Assembly (NCBI GenBank): GCA_029555925.1
Contig: JAKPQU010000398.1
Location: forward strand, 1 to 6,020
DNA: 6,020 nt
Reading direction: 5' to 3'
From: Bacillota bacterium
GTDB taxonomy: Bacteria; Eremiobacterota; SpSt-956; JAKJGF01
The notes under the pieces were generated by a model. The model did not search any database. It saw only the letters and a list, made by a program, of their open reading frames with translations, and had not been told where the DNA came from. This document shows positions 1 to 5,759 of the stretch, piece after piece (the stretch's first letter is position 1; each line of letters starts with the position of its first letter). The translations under genes and the position numbers were made by a program.

Positions 1-2
1 TA

Positions 3-749
3 ACATTACCTGCTACAGGTTCTGAGATCAATACCTTTGGTGTTATCAGCCATAATCATGGTAAATATCCGGTTACAAGCCCCCTTGCATTTCCGAAGTT
101 TTCAGTTTTAGACCCCACTCTGACATATACTCTTCCTGCCACTCAGGTTGCCAACGGAGTTATAGATACCTTTATTCATACTATGGAAGTATATTGCACA
201 TTCCCTGTTGAAAACAGATTTCAGGAACGTGCTGCAGAGGGTATTTTACAGACATTGATTGAAATAGGGAGAAAAACAATTGATGAACCGCAGGATTATG
301 ACAGCAGGGCAAATCTTGTCTGGTGTGCCGCAATGGCTATGAGCGGTGCCCTCAATGCAGGAGTTCCACAGGACTGGAGTACCCATATGATAGGACATGA
401 AATAACTGCCATGTTTGGAATTGATCATGCAAAAACTCTTGCTGTTGTACTTCCGTCTCTATTGACTGTACTGAAAGAGCAAAAACATGCAAGATTACTC
501 CAATATGCAGAACGGGTATGGAATATAAAGGAAGGTGACGAAAACAGCCGTATAGACCTGGCCATCAGTAAAACCCGTGAATTCTTTGAAAGCCTGGGGA
601 TTAAAACTCGTCTGTCCGATTATGGTGTCACTGCAGATAAGATAGATGATCTTGTTAAAGCACTGGAAAAACATGGTATGACAGCCCTGTCTGAAACAGG
701 TAAAGTTACACCGGAAGTGAGCCGTAAGATTCTGGAAGGTGCAATGTAA
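3..749 (+). CDS. yqhD: YqhD-type NADPH-dependent alcohol/aldehyde dehydrogenase (iron-containing ADH family), 5' end outside window
   Basis: The open frame enters from the left edge, so an internal ATG at 183 is not the start. The visible 248 residues align from memory with E. coli YqhD (387 aa) from about residue 140 to the end, so roughly 139 N-terminal residues, including the nucleotide-binding fold, are missing. Recognisable blocks are TLPATGSE at the visible N-terminus, LDPTLTYTLPATQVANG, PQDWSTHMIGHE, DHAKTLAVVLP, LLQYAERVWNI and LSDYG. The metal ligands known in YqhD (Asp194, His198, His267, His281) correspond to visible residues D55, H59, H128 and H142 with identical spacing, so the metal site looks intact. 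Family members are soluble cytoplasmic enzymes that reduce short-chain aldehydes to alcohols with NADPH and help remove reactive carbonyls. Coenzyme preference cannot be judged here because the binding residues lie upstream. The heptamer array begins within three bases of the TAA stop. The family call is firm; the exact substrate is not known. Confidence 0.95.
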   Translation, partial: TLPATGSEINTFGVISHNHGKYPVTSPLAFPKFSVLDPTLTYTLPATQVANGVIDTFIHTMEVYCTFPVENRFQERAAEGILQTLIEIGRKTIDEPQDYDSRANLVWCAAMAMSGALNAGVPQDWSTHMIGHEITAMFGIDHAKTLAVVLPSLLTVLKEQKHARLLQYAERVWNIKEGDENSRIDLAISKTREFFESLGIKTRLSDYGVTADKIDDLVKALEKHGMTALSETGKVTPEVSRKILEGAM

Positions 750-751
750 TA

Positions 752-914
752 GTGAGTGGTGAGTCGTGAGTCGTGAAGAGTGAAGAGTGAAAAGTGAAGA
801 GTGAAAAGTGAAGAGAAAGTATGGCGTTTTATTAAACGCCCTGACTATAGAATACGCATCACGCATCACGAACCACGCGTCACGCGTCACGATTATTCAT
901 TACTCACTACTCAA
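752..914. repeat. Heptamer repeat cluster 1: nine GTGANNN units, central hairpin, then an inverted heptamer array
   Basis: The left arm (752-814) is nine uninterrupted 7-bp units: GTGAGTG, GTGAGTC twice, then six of the form GTGAAGA or GTGAAAA. The right arm (about 852-914) reads, on the minus strand, as further TGA-centred units (GTGACGC twice, GTGATGC twice, one degenerate GTGGTTC, then GTGAGTA-like units after a 3-nt break). The arms can pair in register: 750-757 with 902-909, 765-769 with 887-891, and 772-776 with 880-884. The cluster fills nearly the whole gap between the alcohol dehydrogenase stop and the ribosome site of the next gene. It resembles in style the short tandem heptanucleotide repeats known from cyanobacteria, but the origin and function here are unknown. 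Confidence 0.9.
823..840. other. Perfect 7-bp hairpin at the centre of heptamer cluster 1
   Basis: GGCGTTT (823-829) pairs exactly with AAACGCC (834-840) around a TATT loop. It sits between the direct and inverted heptamer arms, so it would form the tip of a larger foldback. No T-run follows on either strand, so it is not a standard intrinsic terminator. It could still help termination or RNA stability as part of the larger fold. Confidence 0.6.
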
Positions 915-928
915 CATTTTTATCTAAA

Positions 929-936
929 AGAGGGGA
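929..936 (+). promoter_or_regulatory. Ribosome binding site of the aldo/keto reductase gene
   Basis: AGAGGGGA lies just upstream, with seven bases between its GGGG core (932-935) and the ATG at 943. This spacing selects ATG 943 over the in-frame TTG at 937, which would sit only one base after the core. Confidence 0.75.
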
Positions 937-942
937 TTGTTT

Positions 943-2109
943 ATGTTATACAGAAAATTCGGAAAAACAGGTGAAATGGTTTCCATTCTGGGGTTCGGGT
1001 GTATGAGGCTTCCTGTTCTCCCCGGCGGAGCCATGACTGATATTGATGAGGAAAAAGCTATAAAGCTGATTCGTCATGCCATTGATGAAGGTGTAAATTA
1101 TATAGATACTGCATATCCCTATCATGGAACCGGTTTTGAAACAGGAGGAAAAAGTGAGCTTTTAGTGGCGAAAGCCCTGAAAGACGGATACAGGAAAAAA
1201 GTAAAACTGGCAACAAAGCTTCCCAGCTGGCTTGTAAATACACAGGAAGATTTTGACAGGTATTTAAATGAGCAGCTGGAAAGACTTGAAACGGATTGTA
1301 TAGATTTTTATCTTGTCCATACAATAAAGAGTCAGCTGTGGCCTGTATTGAAAGAAATACGTATTGATGATTGCCTGGATCGGGCCATAAAAGACGGACG
1401 GATAAAATATGCAGGATTTTCATATCACGATAAACTCCCTTTATTTAAAGAAGTGGTGGATTATTATAACTGGTCATTCTGTCTTATGCAGTATAATTAT
1501 ATGGACGATAAGTATCAGGCAGGGACAGAAGGATTAAAATATGCCGCCGAAAGGGGACTTGGCATTGTAGTTATGGAGCCTTTGAGAGGAGGCAAACTTG
1601 CCGCCAATGTTCCCGGAGGAGTCACAGATATTCTGAATCAGGCTTCTGTAAAAAGGACACCTGCCGAGCTTGCTTTAAGGTGGGTGTGGAATCATCCTGA
1701 AGTATCACTCCTGTTGAGCGGTATGAATACTATGGAACAGTTGGAAGAGAATTTGAAATCGGCAAATGAAGGGAAAGCCAATTCGTTAACAGCAGAAGAC
1801 CTGAATACTGTTGAGAAGGTTAAAGCTGTTTTTAAGGAAAAAATAAAAGTTAACTGCACAGGCTGCGAATACTGTATGCCGTGTCCTGCAGGAGTGGATA
1901 TATCCACCTGTTTTACCATGTATAATAATTATCATATGTATGGCAGAGAATTTGCAGGTAGTAATAAAGTAGAGACTTATTATATACTGGTTCCTCCCGA
2001 GCGCAGACCATCGAATTGTGTGGAGTGTGGCAGATGTGAAACTCATTGCCCCCAGGGTATTGCAATTGTTGAGACATTAAAAAATGTAACTGCAGTATTT
2101 AATAAGTGA
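943..2109 (+). CDS. Aldo/keto reductase with C-terminal 4Fe-4S ferredoxin-type domain
   Basis: The 388-residue protein starts at ATG 943, supported by a good ribosome site and by the family-typical opening MLYRKFGKTGEMVSILGFG. Residues 1 to about 295 form an aldo/keto reductase barrel. The catalytic tetrad is visible as D55 and Y60 (in IDTAYPYH), K92 (ATKLP) and H126 (FYLVHT). The C-terminal part carries two cysteine motifs: C305, C308, C311, C314 followed by Pro, and C359, C362, C365, C369 followed by Pro. Each could hold a 4Fe-4S cluster. This two-part layout is a known family in anaerobes. The barrel normally uses NAD(P)H to reduce carbonyls; the clusters suggest electron exchange with another carrier, but the physiological substrate is not established. 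The protein is probably cytoplasmic: no signal peptide or membrane segment is seen. Its TGA stop lies inside the first unit of heptamer cluster 2. It follows the alcohol dehydrogenase on the same strand after a repeat-filled gap of 193 bp. Confidence 0.93.
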   Translation: MLYRKFGKTGEMVSILGFGCMRLPVLPGGAMTDIDEEKAIKLIRHAIDEGVNYIDTAYPYHGTGFETGGKSELLVAKALKDGYRKKVKLATKLPSWLVNTQEDFDRYLNEQLERLETDCIDFYLVHTIKSQLWPVLKEIRIDDCLDRAIKDGRIKYAGFSYHDKLPLFKEVVDYYNWSFCLMQYNYMDDKYQAGTEGLKYAAERGLGIVVMEPLRGGKLAANVPGGVTDILNQASVKRTPAELALRWVWNHPEVSLLLSGMNTMEQLEENLKSANEGKANSLTAEDLNTVEKVKAVFKEKIKVNCTGCEYCMPCPAGVDISTCFTMYNNYHMYGREFAGSNKVETYYILVPPERRPSNCVECGRCETHCPQGIAIVETLKNVTAVFNK

Positions 2110-2140
2110 TGCGTAATGCGTGATGCTTGATGCGTGACAG
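2106..2140 (+). repeat. Heptamer repeat cluster 2: five tandem units, one orientation only
   Basis: Five contiguous 7-bp units are seen: GTGATGC, GTAATGC, GTGATGC, TTGATGC, GTGACAG. The first unit contains the TGA stop of the aldo/keto reductase. No inverted partner array follows, so this copy cannot form the foldback seen at clusters 1, 3 and 5. It may be a half-element or a deletion product. Confidence 0.85.
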
Positions 2141-2201
2141 TATTTACCTGTTATTCAAATTGTTCAGTTTAATTAAAGCAATTTGGTATCATGTAATTTA
2201 T

Positions 2202-2205
2202 GGAG
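2202..2205 (+). promoter_or_regulatory. Ribosome binding site of larC
   Basis: GGAG lies eight bases before ATG 2214, a good spacing. It decides the start: the frame is open further upstream to a TTG at 2127 and an ATG at 2130, but those lie inside the heptamer array, lack a ribosome site, and would add 29 residues that do not belong to the family. Confidence 0.75.
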
Positions 2206-2213
2206 ATAGAAAA

Positions 2214-3533
2214 ATGAAAATTTTATATTATGATTGTTTCTGCGGAATATCCGGGGATATGAATTTAGGAGCAATGGTTGATGCAGGCGTGGATGGTGAT
2301 TATTTAATCAAAGAACTTTCAAAGCTCCAACTGGATGGAGAATATAAAATAAATATTAAAAAAGGCATGAAAAAAGGAATAAGTGGAACAAAAGTAGATG
2401 TGATTTTAACACATAAAGAATATGCCGATAATGATTCTCATGAAGACCATGGTCATTACAAAGATCATAACCACAACCATGACGATAACCATCACCATGA
2501 CGGATACAATGACCACAACCATCATCATAATCATCACTGTGACCGGAACCATCATCATAGGAACTTGAAAGATATTGAGAATATAATTAATGGAAGTACC
2601 CTGAATGATCATGTGAAAAAATCGAGTATTAATATGTTTAAGAGAATAGCATATGCAGAAGCCAGAATTCATGGAAAATCTGTCGAAGAAGTGCATTTTC
2701 ATGAAGTCGGCGCCGTAGATTCTATTGTAGATATTGTAGGATCTGCAATAGCTCTGGATTATCTTAAAGTTGATAAGATTCTGGCTTCATCCGTTCAGGT
2801 GGGAGGCGGTTTCGTAACATGTGCCCATGGCATTATACCTGTTCCTGCTCCTGCTACGGTCGAAATTTTAAAGAATATACCGGTTAAGTCAGGTATTGTA
2901 CCTTTTGAGACTACAACACCTACAGGCGCAGCTATTTTAGCGGAAAATGCAGCGGAATTTACGGACAAAATGGACTTTTCAATAGAAAAAATTGGATACG
3001 GCCTTGGAAACAGAGAGCTGGATATTCCAAATGTGTTAAGAGTTTATGTGGGAGAGAAAAAAGACGGAGAAGATATTGAAGAACAATATATTATTGAAGC
3101 CAATATAGATGACATGAACCCTGAATTTTACGGCTTTGTTGAAGAACGTCTTTATGAAGCAGGCGCCCTTGATGTGTTTACAACACCTATTATTATGAAA
3201 AAAGGTAGGCCTGCAATGAAGTTAACTGTACTGGCCGATAAAACCAGGGAACATGATGTGCTGGATATTATATTCAGAGAAACAACTTCTATCGGAATCA
3301 GGAAATTTAAAGTTGAAAAAATTATGCTTAAGAGGGATTTCTTGACTTTAACAACCAGATACGGCAACGTAAGGATAAAGAATTCTTATTACGAAGGAGA
3401 AATGGTTAAATATAAAGCAGAATATGAAGATTGTAAAAGAATGGCCAGAGAAAATAATGTACCTATTGCCTGTATTTACAGAGAAATTTATAAACAGATG
3501 GACAGGGATTTATATGGGAAGCGTGAAGGTTGA
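2214..3533 (+). CDS. larC: LarC, nickel-pincer cofactor biosynthesis (nickel insertion) protein
   Basis: The 439-residue protein starts with the family signature KILYYDCFCGISGDMNLGA. Other conserved blocks are HFHEVGAVDSIVDI (161-174), the Pro/Ala-rich VPAPAT (210-215), TPTGAA (235-240), EANIDDMNPE (295-304), EAGALDVFTTPIIMKKGRP (315-333) and EYEDC (403-407). LarC is known as a CTP-dependent enzyme that inserts nickel into the pyridinium dithiocarboxylate mononucleotide cofactor used by lactate racemase LarA and relatives. Residues 67-115 form a histidine-rich stretch with 19 His, probably a flexible nickel-holding segment. In Lactobacillus plantarum larC is split and joined by ribosomal frameshifting; here it is one uninterrupted frame. 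No larA, larB or larE is visible nearby. The last codons (Arg-Glu-Gly-stop) fall inside heptamer cluster 3. The protein is probably cytoplasmic. The gene is 104 bp downstream of the aldo/keto reductase on the same strand; I see no convincing promoter of its own. Confidence 0.95.
   Translation: MKILYYDCFCGISGDMNLGAMVDAGVDGDYLIKELSKLQLDGEYKINIKKGMKKGISGTKVDVILTHKEYADNDSHEDHGHYKDHNHNHDDNHHHDGYNDHNHHHNHHCDRNHHHRNLKDIENIINGSTLNDHVKKSSINMFKRIAYAEARIHGKSVEEVHFHEVGAVDSIVDIVGSAIALDYLKVDKILASSVQVGGGFVTCAHGIIPVPAPATVEILKNIPVKSGIVPFETTTPTGAAILAENAAEFTDKMDFSIEKIGYGLGNRELDIPNVLRVYVGEKKDGEDIEEQYIIEANIDDMNPEFYGFVEERLYEAGALDVFTTPIIMKKGRPAMKLTVLADKTREHDVLDIIFRETTSIGIRKFKVEKIMLKRDFLTLTTRYGNVRIKNSYYEGEMVKYKAEYEDCKRMARENNVPIACIYREIYKQMDRDLYGKREG
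2439..2558 (+). repeat. CAT/CAC-rich low-complexity tract encoding the LarC histidine segment
   Basis: Residues 76-115 of LarC include 18 histidines mixed with Asp and Asn, in irregular runs such as HNHNHDD and HHHNHH. The DNA is a degenerate triplet-rich tract of CAT, CAC, AAC and GAC codons. Histidine-rich inserts at this place are common in LarC proteins and are thought to bind nickel. Both codons for His are mixed, so the tract looks selected at protein level rather than a fresh DNA slippage product, although its length may vary between strains. Confidence 0.85.
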
Positions 3534-3613
3534 GTCGTGAGTCGTGAAAAGTGAAGGGTGAAGAGTGAAAGGAATACCTACGCGTCACACGTCACGATTT
3601 TCACGCGTCACGA
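3523..3613. repeat. Heptamer repeat cluster 3: seven direct units and an inverted array overlapping the larC stop
   Basis: Seven contiguous units (3523-3571) read GTGAAGG, TTGAGTC, GTGAGTC, GTGAAAA, GTGAAGG, GTGAAGA, GTGAAAG. The larC TGA stop (3531-3533) lies in the second. The right part (about 3580-3613) carries inverted units that read GTGACGC, GTGAAAATC, GTGACGT, GTGACGC on the minus strand. The internal order (GTGAGTC units, then GTGAARA units, then inverted GTGACGC units) is the same as in cluster 1, so the two are copies of one composite element rather than independent simple repeats. Confidence 0.88.
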
Positions 3614-3657
3614 GAGCATATATGTATTATTTATACTCATATCAGTAATTATAAATT

Positions 3658-3891
3658 GTTATAAAACTAAGTACCGTAAAAGGTAAAAGGGTATCCATAA
3701 AAAGCTTCTGCCTGGCAGGCTCTGGAGAAGAAAAATTCGTTTTTTCTATAGTATTAGAAATTAAATAAGGGCTAATTTATTGTCTGTAAAACAATTAAAT
3801 AAGGCAAATTATTTTTCTTCGTAAGAGCCTGTCAGGCAGAAGCTGATAAATGGTTACTAATTTACCTGTAGCGGTACTAAGAGTCTATAAC
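3658..3891. repeat. Long imperfect foldback (arms about 78-80 nt) between the convergent larC and WD40 genes, possibly a MITE-like element
   Basis: The left arm 3658-3735 matches the reverse complement of 3812-3891 along its whole length with a few small gaps. The inner 33 nt (3703-3735 against 3812-3844) match at about 29 positions, and each contains a palindrome of the form GCCTGNCAGGC. Outer blocks GTTATA, AGTACCG and AGGTAAA also match. The 76-nt centre is AT-rich. No heptamer units lie inside, so this is a separate element. It holds no reading frame of note. It may be a non-autonomous transposon, or a structure that ends transcription of both convergent genes; the sequence alone does not decide. 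Together with heptamer cluster 3 it accounts for most of the gap 3534-3901. Confidence 0.8.
3759..3804 (+). repeat. Pair of 12-bp direct repeats AATTAAATAAGG in the loop of the foldback
   Basis: AATTAAATAAGG occurs at 3759-3770 and again at 3793-3804, start-to-start distance 34 bp. Similarity continues loosely after each copy (GCTAATTTATT against CAAATTATT). Both lie in the centre of the long foldback. They could be a small internal duplication or a binding-site pair; nothing further supports either. Confidence 0.6.
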
Positions 3892-3901
3892 TGTAAATAT
3901 T

Positions 3902-5662
3902 CTACTGTTTATAGTCGTGACGTGTTACATCTATAATTTCATTGCAGTAATTTGCAATTTCCATATATTCTTCTTTAAAACTTACAGAAAACAGACACTG
4001 ATAATATTCAGGGAACCTGATTTTTTCAAGTAATTTCAATTCTTTCAGATCCCATATCTCTATAAGTCCGTTATTTGTTGTAATAGCAAGATATGTTCCG
4101 TCAGGGCTGATATTTAAGTGTCTTACAGACCATTCTGTTTCAATGGTTACAGTAGCTTCTCTCGACCATATGTTCACATGTCTGTCATAACTTCCTGAGA
4201 TTATTTTATCCCCTTCAGGAGAAAATATTATAGATGTTACAGCAGCTTCATGGCACGGTAAAATACAGAAGTGACTTTTTTTCTCTATATTCCATAAATA
4301 AATCTTTCCGTCAGAGCCTCCGGAAGCAAGCATTGTTCCGTCACTGTTAAAACACAGATATTCAACAGAAGATTCCTGTGTTCCCGGTGAAAAAGAATGG
4401 TTTATGTTATCCAGAGTCCATATCATTATCTTTCTGTCTTTTCCGCCGGAAGCAAGCAGAGTAGAGGTTCTGTTAAAGGCAAGAGCAAGAACGTCATCTT
4501 TATGACCTTTAAGATTATACACCTCTTCATTACTGTTCCATAACCTGATACCTTTATCTTTAAAATCATCAAAGTTAAATTTACTTTTTATACTCATGGC
4601 AAGTAAAACCGGTGAAGATGCAATAGCCTGAAGGGTTTCCCCTTTTATTTCTATACTCCTTAAAGGCTCACCTGTTGAAGTATTCCAGAAAATTACCGTA
4701 CCATCAGAACTTGCAGAGATCAATTCTTCTCCCCTATGTTTCATGAGATTTATTATACCTGAATGTCTTTTTATTTTTCTGTAAAGAACATATTTATCTT
4801 CTTTACGCCATATTCCAAGTATTTCATTAAATCCTCCTGCGGCAAAATCCATATTGTCCGGTCTTACTGACAGAGAAACAACTCCTTCGAAATGTTCCTT
4901 TATTTTCTGCAGGCTAACGTCTTCTTCAATATCATATATCTCTATAATATCATTTGAAAAATTACCATAATATCTCGGACTGGAAAGGAAAAAAACTCTT
5001 TTTCCGCTTTTTTCGAAATCAATGGCAGTGATTCCATGTTCCCTTTTCATTCTTTTTATGAGATTGCCGTCGGGAACAGACCAGACATTTAACAGTCCAT
5101 CTTCCCCTCCTGAAAGCAATTCATTCATTCCCGGCCTTACGGCAAGTGAGAGCACTTCATCACAGTGTCCTTCCAGAGTAAATATTCCTTTCAAATCTCT
5201 TATATCCCACAGTTTCACTTTTCCATCCGAACTGCCTGTAGCCACATAAGTATCATAAAAACAGGCGCAATTAATTCTCTTCTCATGAGCTTTTACTTTA
5301 TGTAATATATCAAAACTTTCAAGATCTCTTAAACATAATTCTCCATATTCTCCCCCTGAGGCAAGAATGTTTTCATTGCTCATTACAGATGTCACAGTAA
5401 AATCTTCCCTTATTTCCCTTATTACGGAGCCCGTGGCCAGTTCCCACAGGCTGATTGTATTTTCCCTGTTAACAGAAAGTATTTTATTACCGGTGAAATG
5501 AATTTTTTTCACGGGAGACGAAGAAATCAGTATTCTGTAAAGAGAATAATCGTATGTGAGGTAAATAAAAATAGCTCTCCCGCCGGCAAATGCAAGATAT
5601 GTGCCGCATGGTGAATATTCTGTGGCTATTATTATTCCGAAAGATGCAACTATATATGACAT
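3902..5662 (-). CDS. WD40 repeat protein, probably two seven-bladed beta-propellers
   Basis: The 586-residue protein can be divided by eye into 14 WD40 repeats of about 40 residues with almost nothing left over. Approximate starts are 1, 50, 89, 129, 169, 210, 259, 302, 343, 389, 431, 473, 511 and 552. Ten repeats end with the typical aliphatic/aromatic-Trp pair (W73, W152, W194, W285, W326, W375, W415, W457, W499, W537). The classic Trp-Asp appears at 152-153 and 537-538, and GH-type motifs precede several repeats (EGH 164-166, KGH 385-387). Repeats 6 and 9 carry short insertions. Fourteen blades fit two propellers of seven. No kinase, TIR, protease or other fused domain, signal peptide or membrane segment is seen, so it is probably a cytoplasmic protein-interaction scaffold with unknown partners. 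The start is the only reasonable ATG, since a TGA closes the frame upstream in heptamer cluster 4, but no clear ribosome site precedes it. The last codons include a heptamer remnant. Confidence 0.92.
   Translation of the reverse strand: MSYIVASFGIIIATEYSPCGTYLAFAGGRAIFIYLTYDYSLYRILISSSPVKKIHFTGNKILSVNRENTISLWELATGSVIREIREDFTVTSVMSNENILASGGEYGELCLRDLESFDILHKVKAHEKRINCACFYDTYVATGSSDGKVKLWDIRDLKGIFTLEGHCDEVLSLAVRPGMNELLSGGEDGLLNVWSVPDGNLIKRMKREHGITAIDFEKSGKRVFFLSSPRYYGNFSNDIIEIYDIEEDVSLQKIKEHFEGVVSLSVRPDNMDFAAGGFNEILGIWRKEDKYVLYRKIKRHSGIINLMKHRGEELISASSDGTVIFWNTSTGEPLRSIEIKGETLQAIASSPVLLAMSIKSKFNFDDFKDKGIRLWNSNEEVYNLKGHKDDVLALAFNRTSTLLASGGKDRKIMIWTLDNINHSFSPGTQESSVEYLCFNSDGTMLASGGSDGKIYLWNIEKKSHFCILPCHEAAVTSIIFSPEGDKIISGSYDRHVNIWSREATVTIETEWSVRHLNISPDGTYLAITTNNGLIEIWDLKELKLLEKIRFPEYYQCLFSVSFKEEYMEIANYCNEIIDVTRHDYKQ
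3914..3925 (-). repeat. Heptamer remnant inside the 3' end of the WD40 gene
   Basis: On the minus strand this reads ACACGTCACGAC and encodes Thr580-Arg-His-Asp583, six residues from the end of... the final seven residues of the protein. Eleven bases, ACACGTCACGA, are identical to 3587-3597 in heptamer cluster 3. The short length makes it a probable rather than certain member of the family. Confidence 0.5.
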
Positions 5663-5671
5663 AAATGGCTC

Positions 5672-5710
5672 GTGAAAGGTGAATGGTGAAGTGGGATTTC
5701 ACTCTTCACC
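5672..5710. repeat. Heptamer repeat cluster 4: short hairpin-forming copy just upstream of the WD40 start
   Basis: Three direct units, GTGAAAG, GTGAATG, GTGAAGT (5672-5692), are followed by two inverted ones in 5696-5709. GGTGAA (5685-5690) pairs with TTCACC (5705-5710), and GTG (5691-5693) with CAC (5700-5702), giving a small hairpin with a 2-nt bulge. The array ends only about ten bases before the WD40 ATG (5662), so it would form the leader of that mRNA and occupies the place where a ribosome site is expected. Confidence 0.75.
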
Positions 5711-5759
5711 GGCTAGCAAATGGGCAGATAATTCATTTACACCAATCACTGCTCTCCGA

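Noticed and set aside
183..185. ATG at 183 as a gene start
   Set aside because: The frame is open to the left edge of the window and the upstream residues match the YqhD family without a break, so this is an internal methionine.
823..840. Intrinsic terminator after the alcohol dehydrogenase
   Set aside because: The stem is perfect, but no T-run follows on either strand, so it is listed only as a hairpin.
752..914. CRISPR array
   Set aside because: The units are 7 bp and contiguous without spacers, so this is a tandem repeat and not a CRISPR.
937..939. TTG at 937 as start of the aldo/keto reductase
   Set aside because: It lies one base after the GGGG core, whereas ATG 943 has normal spacing and begins the family-typical N-terminus.
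2160..2192. Promoter of larC (TTGTTC and TATCAT)
   Set aside because: The spacing is 21 bp, too long for a standard promoter, and both boxes are weak.
2127..2213. 29-residue N-terminal extension of LarC from TTG 2127 or ATG 2130
   Set aside because: The extension begins within the heptamer array, has no ribosome site, and precedes the conserved LarC opening, which has its own good ribosome site.
2406..2702. Minus-strand open frame rich in Met and Val opposite larC
   Set aside because: Its composition is the direct complement of the histidine codon tract; it is a shadow of larC.
3697..3850. ATAAA at 3697-3701 and 3846-3850 as a target-site duplication around a 33-bp inverted repeat
   Set aside because: The inverted similarity continues well beyond these sites to 3658 and 3891, and ATAAA is common in AT-rich DNA.
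5022..5249. Plus-strand open frame within the WD40 gene
   Set aside because: It is antisense to strong WD40 repeats, has no ribosome site and no recognisable protein features.
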